Assembly (NCBI GenBank): GCA_025963385.1
Contig: JAOPUT010000170.1
Coordinates: forward strand, 1 to 45,679
Length of the DNA: 45,679 nt
Origin: Mycobacterium sp.
Lineage (GTDB): Bacteria; Actinomycetota; Actinomycetes; Mycobacteriales; Mycobacteriaceae
Direction: 5' to 3'
Shown one piece after another: positions 40,862-45,679 of the stretch. Numbering within the stretch: position 1 is the first letter of the stretch; the number at the start of each line of letters is the position of its first letter. A program made the translations under genes and the position numbers. The notes beneath the pieces are model-generated. The model saw only the letters and a list, made by a program, of their open reading frames with translations. It was not told the origin of the DNA and did not search any database.

Positions 40862-42085
40862 CTATATAACCTGCTTGGCCCCAGCCATCGAATGGTTTCG
40901 GTGAACTTCGTTGAGGAACAAGCCGATTGCCGTCGCCATCGAGCCGGTGCGGGCTCCGTCGGTCATGTCGAAGCCGTGCCCAGCGCCTGGCAACTCCACG
41001 TAGCCGACGACCGAGCGGGAATCGGCGCGCAACTTCTCGACGAAGTCCCTGGCCTGCTTCACGGGGATGACGGTGTCACCGCTGCCGTGGATCACCAGGA
41101 ACGGCGGCGCGGCGGCGTGAGTGCGGGCGATCGGCGAGGCCTTCCTGAAGATCTCCGGGTGCCTGGCGATCCTGCGCTTGACCACCACGCGCTCCAGGAA
41201 GTCGACGAAGCGGGCCCGCTCGACCGTGGAGCGGTCCTCCCAGTCGTATCGCCCGTAGATGCCGACGACCGCGTCGACTGAGGTGTCGGACCCCTCAGGA
41301 AGCTCGGTCTGCATCTCGGGGTCGTTGGGCGTCAAACCGGCCAGTGCGGCCAGGTGACCACCGGCCGACGTGCCGGCCACGGCAACGAAATTGCGGTCGC
41401 CACCGTACTTGTCGACATTGGCACGGGCCCAGGCGATCGCCGTCTTGACGTCGGTGATGTGCTGCGGCCATGGGTGATTCGGCGCTACCCGGTAGTCGAT
41501 CGACAGGCACACCCAACCCATCTCGGCCAGATGTGACATCAGTGCATAGCCCTGCAGGATCCGGCCGCCGTGCACCCACGCGCCACCGGGCAGGAAGATC
41601 ATCACCGGGGCGGGCTGGGCGGGCAGCTCCTTGGGCCGCCACACGTCGAGCAGCTGAGAAGGGCTGTCTCCGTAGCGAACCGACGAGCGGTAGACGTTGC
41701 GCCGGTGTTCGAGCGCCTTCCACACCGGCGGGGTGCGCTCGGGTGCGGGCCACGTGATGTCGAGGTCCTTGACCGGCACCACACCGCGCAGCGCCGCCTC
41801 GGTGACGGCGTTGGTCGCGTCGCGCTCCTGCTTCTTGATCTCGCCGATGCCCGGCGTGAACCAGGACTTGACGGCCGCGCTGACGAAGTCCGGTGTGTGC
41901 CGGACGCCCCAGATGCTCATCGCCGTGACGCCGCCGAGCGGTTCGAGATGCTTGCCGATCACGGGCAGCGAGGTCGCCGCCACACTCGCTGCGAGCATGT
42001 AGTCGGCAGGGCCTGCCTTCAACAACCAGCGCACGCGGGTGGTCATGGTGGGTCCGGGATACCGGGTGTCCGGGCGAGCCGTCAT
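40862..42085 (-). CDS. lipC: Alpha/beta hydrolase LipC
   Basis: A 407-residue carboxylesterase of the hormone-sensitive-lipase group, very like Rv0220 LipC (403). The nucleophile elbow is GTSAGGH with Ser240; acid and base are in VIHGSGDTVIP and LPGAGHGFDM. The oxyanion region is LPGGAWVHG. LipC of M. tuberculosis is a cell-surface esterase for short-chain esters, recalled from literature. A signal peptide is not obvious; the N-terminus has hydrophobic segments (ADYMLAASVAATSLPVIG) that may tether it. ATG 42085 gives the family length; ATG 42046 is a second option. The WS/DGAT gene follows after 4 bp. It is divergent from the fused acyl-CoA dehydrogenase, with a strong palindrome between. Confidence 0.93.
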   Translation of the reverse strand: MTARPDTRYPGPTMTTRVRWLLKAGPADYMLAASVAATSLPVIGKHLEPLGGVTAMSIWGVRHTPDFVSAAVKSWFTPGIGEIKKQERDATNAVTEAALRGVVPVKDLDITWPAPERTPPVWKALEHRRNVYRSSVRYGDSPSQLLDVWRPKELPAQPAPVMIFLPGGAWVHGGRILQGYALMSHLAEMGWVCLSIDYRVAPNHPWPQHITDVKTAIAWARANVDKYGGDRNFVAVAGTSAGGHLAALAGLTPNDPEMQTELPEGSDTSVDAVVGIYGRYDWEDRSTVERARFVDFLERVVVKRRIARHPEIFRKASPIARTHAAAPPFLVIHGSGDTVIPVKQARDFVEKLRADSRSVVGYVELPGAGHGFDMTDGARTGSMATAIGLFLNEVHRNHSMAGAKQVI

Positions 42086-42119
42086 TTCGCGAGGGTACCC
42101 CGGTTACCCGCGAGTACAC

Positions 42120-42139
42120 GACAACTGTGGAAAGTTGTC
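42120..42139. promoter_or_regulatory. Palindromic operator in the lipC/fused-FadE divergent gap
   Basis: GACAACT-N6-AGTTGTC is a perfect 7-bp inverted repeat, centred 45 bp from both starts (42085 on minus, 42175 on plus). Size and symmetry fit a TetR-type repressor site. It differs from the KstR motif and from the palindrome before the TetR unit in this window, so a further regulator is implied. Nearby GGGTA/TACCC symmetry (42093-42109) may add to it. Confidence 0.55.
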
Positions 42140-42161
42140 TACCAACTTCACGCCGCGGTGG

Positions 42162-42167
42162 TTTAGT
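42162..42167 (+). promoter_or_regulatory. Weak -10-like hexamer for the leaderless fused FadE mRNA
   Basis: TTTAGT is followed by 7 nt and GTG 42175. It is a poorer match than the other leaderless-type sites here. The GAGG directly before the GTG is too close to be a good ribosome site. Confidence 0.3.
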
Positions 42168-42174
42168 CGAGGTC

Positions 42175-44343
42175 GTGGGCAACTCAGCACTGGCGATCAC
42201 CGAGGAACACCGCGAACTGGCCGATGCCGCAGCCGGCCAGCTCAGCAGGCTTCACAGCGTGCAGGCAGCAAGGGCGACCCTCAGTGGGGAGTCGAAGCAC
42301 CCGGCCAATCTGTGGTCGGCGGCCGTCGGTGTCGGCTGGCCCGGCCTGGCCGTGGCCGAGGAGTACGGAGGATCGGGCTTCGGCCTGTCGGAACTGGCCG
42401 TCGTACTGGAGGCCCAGGGGCGCCAGCTGTGTCCGGGGCCGTTCCTGCCGAGCGTGTCCGCCGCCGTGGTGATCGACCGGTGCGGCACCGACGTTCTACG
42501 TGCGCAGCTGCTGCCCGGCCTAGCCGAGGGCGACGCGGTGGGTGCTGTCGGGCTGTCAGGTGAATTCACCATCGGGTCGGATCTGCTGGTGACGGGCGAG
42601 AGCGCCGCCGTGCTCGGCGCCCCCGACGCCGACGTCGTGGTCCTCATCGCGGGCGACGACGTCGTCGTCGTCGATGTGGATGCGGAGGGCGTGACGGTGA
42701 CCGACCTTCCCTCGCTGGACACCACCCGCAGCGTCGGCTCGGTGGCGCTGACCGGCGTGACCCTTGCCGAGGACCGTGTGCTCCGAGGGGCGGCACGCCG
42801 GGCCCGCACCGTCTTCCGCATTCTGGCGTCCGCCGAGGCCGTCGGAATCAGCTGGGCGACAATGGAAATGGCTGTCGAGTACGCCAAGGTCCGCGAGCAG
42901 TTCGGCCGCACCATCGGCACCTTCCAGGCCGTCAAGCACCACGCCGCCAACATGCTCGTCAACGCCGAGCAGACCACGGCCGCGACGTGGGATGCCGCGC
43001 GGGCCGACGACCTCGACGGCGCCTGGTTCGCGGGCGCGGTGGCGGCTTCGCTCGCGGCACGCACCCAGATCATGAACGCGGAGTGCAACATTCAGTTGCA
43101 CGGCGGCATCGGCTTCACCTGGGAGCACGACGCGCACATGTACCTGCGTCGGGCACGCACCCTTGCCGCGATCATGACCGACGGCGCCGACCCGCTGATC
43201 GACGTCGTCGACGCACAGCGCAGCGGGCAGGCCCGCGGCGCCTCGTTCACGCTCCCCGCCGAGGCCGAGGAGTTCCGCGCCGCCGCCCACGACGCCGTCG
43301 TCACGCTGCGCTCGCTGCCCGCCGAGAAGCAACGCGACTTCCTCGTCGACTCCGGCTACCTGGTGTCGCACTGGCCCAAGCCGTGGGGGCGTGCTGCCGG
43401 AGTGTTGGAACAGTTGGTGATCGAGGAGGAGTTCCAGGCCGTCGACCGTGCGGACCTGGGCATCACGGGGTGGGTGACCCTGACGATCGCCCAGGCGGGC
43501 AACGACGATCAGCGGGAACGCTGGGTCGAGCCGGTGCTGCGCGGCGAGGTGATGTGGTGCCAGCTGTTCTCCGAACCAGGCGCCGGGTCCGATGCGGCCG
43601 CGGTGCGCACGTCGGCCAAGAAGGTCGACGGCGGCTGGCGCATCACCGGGCAGAAGGTCTGGACCAGCCTGGCGCATGCCTGCCAGTGGGGGCTGGCCAC
43701 GGTGCGGACCGACCCCGATGCGCCCAAGCACGCGGGGGTCACGATGGTGGCCATCGACATGAAAGCGCCTGGCGTGACGGTCAATCCACTCAAGGGTCTC
43801 ACCGGGCACGCTCACTTCAACGAGGTCTTCTTCGACGACGTGTTCGTCCCGGACTCCGACGTGGTCGGCGACGTGAACCGGGGCTGGCTGGTCGCCCGCG
43901 CGACACTGGGGAACGAGCGCATCTCCATCGGCGGCGGCTCGTCGGCGCCGACGCGGTTCACGGTCGACGATCTGATCGCGCTGCTGGACGGAGTCCCCGC
44001 CGACACCGCGGCGGCCCACGTGCGGCGGGCGGGTGAGGTGATCGCCGACGGCCACACGCTGCGGCTGCTCAACCTGAGACGGGTCACGCGCGCCATCGCG
44101 GGCGCCGAACCGGGCCCGGAGGGCAACGTCACCAAACTGCTGCTGGCCGAGCAGTCGCAGCGGCTGACCGAGCTGGGGATGACTCTGGCCGGGGCGGCCG
44201 CCGTCGTCGGTCGGACCCCTGGCCTGACGACCACCTACCTCGGCAACCGCGCGATGACGATCGCCGGTGGCACGTCGGAGATCACCCGCAACACGATCGC
44301 CGAGCGCATCCTCGGCCTGCCGCGGGACCCGCTGCTGAAGTAG
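42175..44343 (+). CDS. Fused two-domain acyl-CoA dehydrogenase (FadE6/22/34-like)
   Basis: A 722-residue protein made of two acyl-CoA dehydrogenase halves, as in FadE6, FadE22 and FadE34 (710-731). The N-terminal half has GVGWPGLAVAEEYGGSGFGL, VREQFGRTIGTFQAVKHHAA and CNIQLHGGIGFTWEHDAHMY, the FAD-interface elements, but a weak middle domain. The C-terminal half has QLFSEPGAGSDAAAVRTSA, TGQKVWTSLAHACQWG, LTGHAHFNEVFFDDVFVPD and IAGGTSEITRNTIAERILGL. The classical Glu before GT is Gly in the C-terminal half. It is in effect the single-chain form of the two-subunit pair at 29256-31444. Bulky acyl-CoA substrates such as steroid side chains are typical for relatives; substrate here is inferred only. 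GTG 42175 precedes the first conserved helix. The stop is one base from that of the convergent permease. Confidence 0.9.
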   Translation: MGNSALAITEEHRELADAAAGQLSRLHSVQAARATLSGESKHPANLWSAAVGVGWPGLAVAEEYGGSGFGLSELAVVLEAQGRQLCPGPFLPSVSAAVVIDRCGTDVLRAQLLPGLAEGDAVGAVGLSGEFTIGSDLLVTGESAAVLGAPDADVVVLIAGDDVVVVDVDAEGVTVTDLPSLDTTRSVGSVALTGVTLAEDRVLRGAARRARTVFRILASAEAVGISWATMEMAVEYAKVREQFGRTIGTFQAVKHHAANMLVNAEQTTAATWDAARADDLDGAWFAGAVAASLAARTQIMNAECNIQLHGGIGFTWEHDAHMYLRRARTLAAIMTDGADPLIDVVDAQRSGQARGASFTLPAEAEEFRAAAHDAVVTLRSLPAEKQRDFLVDSGYLVSHWPKPWGRAAGVLEQLVIEEEFQAVDRADLGITGWVTLTIAQAGNDDQRERWVEPVLRGEVMWCQLFSEPGAGSDAAAVRTSAKKVDGGWRITGQKVWTSLAHACQWGLATVRTDPDAPKHAGVTMVAIDMKAPGVTVNPLKGLTGHAHFNEVFFDDVFVPDSDVVGDVNRGWLVARATLGNERISIGGGSSAPTRFTVDDLIALLDGVPADTAAAHVRRAGEVIADGHTLRLLNLRRVTRAIAGAEPGPEGNVTKLLLAEQSQRLTELGMTLAGAAAVVGRTPGLTTTYLGNRAMTIAGGTSEITRNTIAERILGLPRDPLLK

Positions 44344-44344
44344 C

Positions 44345-45679
44345 TCACTCGTCCTTGCCGGGCGGCGGCCGGTTGGCGACCACCGGGAACTGACCCGTGT
44401 ATCCCTCACGTTCCTGCGCGACGGCCAGCACCCGCGACCGCACGGCGAACCAGCCGACCACCAGTGCCGGGACGATGAGGATCAGCGACGCGACGGTCCA
44501 CGTGCCGATCGGCGGATCGAATGCCATCAGCACGAGCACGCCCAGCAGGAACGCCAGCGTCAGGTAACCGGTCCATGGCGTGCCCCACAGCCGGAACGAC
44601 GGCCGTTCCAGGATCCCCTTCTTCGACCAGCGGTAGAGCTGGATCTGACAGATCACGATGGTGCCCCAGGACGCGATGATGCCCAGCGCGGCGACGTTGA
44701 GCACGATCTCGAACGCCTGGGCGGGCACGACACCGTTGAGCAGGACGCCGAACAGACCGATCACCGCCGTCAGGCAGATGCCGCCGTAGGGCACCCCACG
44801 CTTGTTCATCAGCGAGGTGAATTTCGGCGCACTGCCGTTCATCGCCATGGACCGCAGGATGCGGCCGGTCGAGTACAACCCGGCGTTGAGGCTGGAGAAC
44901 GCGGCCGTCAACACCACGACGTTCATGACCGTGCCCGCACCCTCGACACCGATCTTGGAGAAGAAGGTGACGAAGGGACTCTCCCCGGACTTGTAGGCCG
45001 TGTACGGCAGTAGCAGCCCGAGCAGGAACACCGAGCCCACGTAGAACAGCGCGATACGGGCGATGACGGAGTTGATCGCGCGCGGCATGATCTTCGCCGG
45101 ATTCGCGGTCTCGCCTGCCGCCGTGCCGACGAGCTCGACGGCGGCGTAGGCGAACACCACACCGGAGGTGACGATGACCAGCGGGAAGATGCCCGTCGGG
45201 AACAACCCACCGTGTTCGGTGATCACGCTGAAGCCCGTCGCCTGCCCCTGGATCTTGTAGCGGCCCGCCAGGAAGATCGTGCCCGCGACCAGGAACGTCA
45301 CCAGCGCAACGACTTTGATCAGCGCCGCCCAGAACTCGAGCTCGCCGAACACCTTCACCGAGATCATGTTCATGCCGAGCACGATGGCCAGCGCGATCAG
45401 CGCGATGAGCCACTGCGGGATGGGCGCGAAGGCCTTCCAGAAGTGGAAGTAGGTGGCGATCGCCGTCGAGTCAACGATCGCCGTCATCGCCCAGTTCAGG
45501 AAGTACATCCACCCAGCGACGAAGGCCGCCTTCTCACCGAGGAACTCGCGCGCATACGACACGAACGAGCCCGACGACGGCCGGTGCAGGACGAGTTCGC
45601 CGAGCGCGCGCAGGATCAGGAACACGAAGATGCCGCAGAACGCGTAGACCAGGAAGAGCCCGGGGCCTGCGCTGGCGAG
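44345..45679 (-). CDS. ansP: L-asparagine-type permease AnsP, N-terminus missing
   Basis: An amino-acid permease of the APC/AAT group, cut by the right window edge; 444 residues are visible and the frame is open to the edge. The visible part begins in the second membrane span ([18 protein letters not shown]), then [20 protein letters not shown] and [54 protein letters not shown] and [20 protein letters not shown]. These closely follow E. coli and mycobacterial AnsP, which takes up L-asparagine with protons, so a gene of about 490 residues is expected. About ten spans are visible. A D-Ser/D-Ala/Gly transporter (CycA type) is the main alternative. The polar C-terminal tail ends in PPPGKDE. Convergent with the fused dehydrogenase, one base between stops. 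Confidence 0.9.
   Translation of the reverse strand, partial: LASAGPGLFLVYAFCGIFVFLILRALGELVLHRPSSGSFVSYAREFLGEKAAFVAGWMYFLNWAMTAIVDSTAIATYFHFWKAFAPIPQWLIALIALAIVLGMNMISVKVFGELEFWAALIKVVALVTFLVAGTIFLAGRYKIQGQATGFSVITEHGGLFPTGIFPLVIVTSGVVFAYAAVELVGTAAGETANPAKIMPRAINSVIARIALFYVGSVFLLGLLLPYTAYKSGESPFVTFFSKIGVEGAGTVMNVVVLTAAFSSLNAGLYSTGRILRSMAMNGSAPKFTSLMNKRGVPYGGICLTAVIGLFGVLLNGVVPAQAFEIVLNVAALGIIASWGTIVICQIQLYRWSKKGILERPSFRLWGTPWTGYLTLAFLLGVLVLMAFDPPIGTWTVASLILIVPALVVGWFAVRSRVLAVAQEREGYTGQFPVVANRPPPGKDE

Noticed and set aside
42556..44409. Minus-strand open frame of 617 codons opposite the fused dehydrogenase
   Set aside because: Shadow frame with biased composition and no family signature.
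1..45679. tRNA, rRNA, CRISPR array, insertion sequence, integrase or prophage
   Set aside because: None seen: no tRNA-like cloverleaf, no regularly spaced repeats, no transposase or phage proteins, and a largely conserved mycobacterial gene order.

Overview
The window reads as chromosomal DNA of a non-tuberculous mycobacterium (Mycolicibacterium-like). It is uniformly GC-rich and dense with genes, and GTG and even TTG starts are common. Its backbone is the inverted equivalent of the M. tuberculosis Rv0236c-to-Rv0220 block: aftD with its small upstream DUF2613 gene, php (Rv0230c), the Rv0228 acyltransferase, pgfA (Rv0227c), an Rv0226c-like membrane protein, the Rv0225 glycosyltransferase, the Rv0224c methyltransferase, the Rv0223c aldehyde dehydrogenase, echA1 (Rv0222), the Rv0221 wax ester/triacylglycerol synthase and lipC (Rv0220). 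These assignments come from protein resemblance recalled from memory, not from a search.

Layout. 1-5.5 kb: the end of a membrane Ser/Thr kinase, a 57-residue DUF2613 protein and aftD. 5.4-10 kb: two genes not expected here from the M. tuberculosis order, a GT1 glycosyltransferase and a class III cyclase/ATPase. 10-13.8 kb: php, an acyl-CoA ligase and an AI-2E-family membrane protein. 13.8-20.7 kb: an envelope cluster with the TMM-acetyltransferase-type protein, PgfA, two further membrane proteins, a GT4 glycosyltransferase and a methyltransferase. 20.8-31.4 kb: lipid oxidation, with an aldehyde dehydrogenase, a tandem pair of FadE5-type dehydrogenases, EchA1, a TetR regulator coupled to a 45-residue leader protein, an AraC-DinB/reductase pair, and a two-subunit acyl-CoA dehydrogenase. 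31.5-37.3 kb: a secreted protein, a PlsC-like/FadD12/LipO operon behind a KstR-type palindrome, and a secreted DUF4185 protein. 37.7-45.7 kb: an amino-acid permease, the lipC-WS/DGAT pair, a fused double acyl-CoA dehydrogenase and a truncated AnsP-type permease.

Two themes run through the region. The first is building the mycolate/arabinan envelope: AftD, the acetyltransferase, PgfA, the unknown membrane proteins and perhaps a D-arabinan hydrolase. The second is activating, oxidising, storing and hydrolysing fatty acyl or steroid-type substrates: two CoA ligases, five acyl-CoA dehydrogenase genes, EchA1, an aldehyde dehydrogenase, WS/DGAT, LipC and LipO. Candidate operators lie before the aldehyde dehydrogenase, the TetR unit, the PlsC-like/FadD12/LipO operon and between lipC and the fused dehydrogenase. 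Several genes show a -10-like hexamer ending 6-8 nt before the start codon, which suggests leaderless mRNAs.

I found no rRNA, tRNA, CRISPR array, insertion sequence, integrase or prophage. The most interesting items are the KstR-like palindrome, the coupled leader ORF/TetR unit with an operator over its -10, the altered active sites in the GT1 and the cyclase, and the uncharacterised membrane protein at 18055-18837 inside the envelope cluster. No wholly new multi-gene system is evident.
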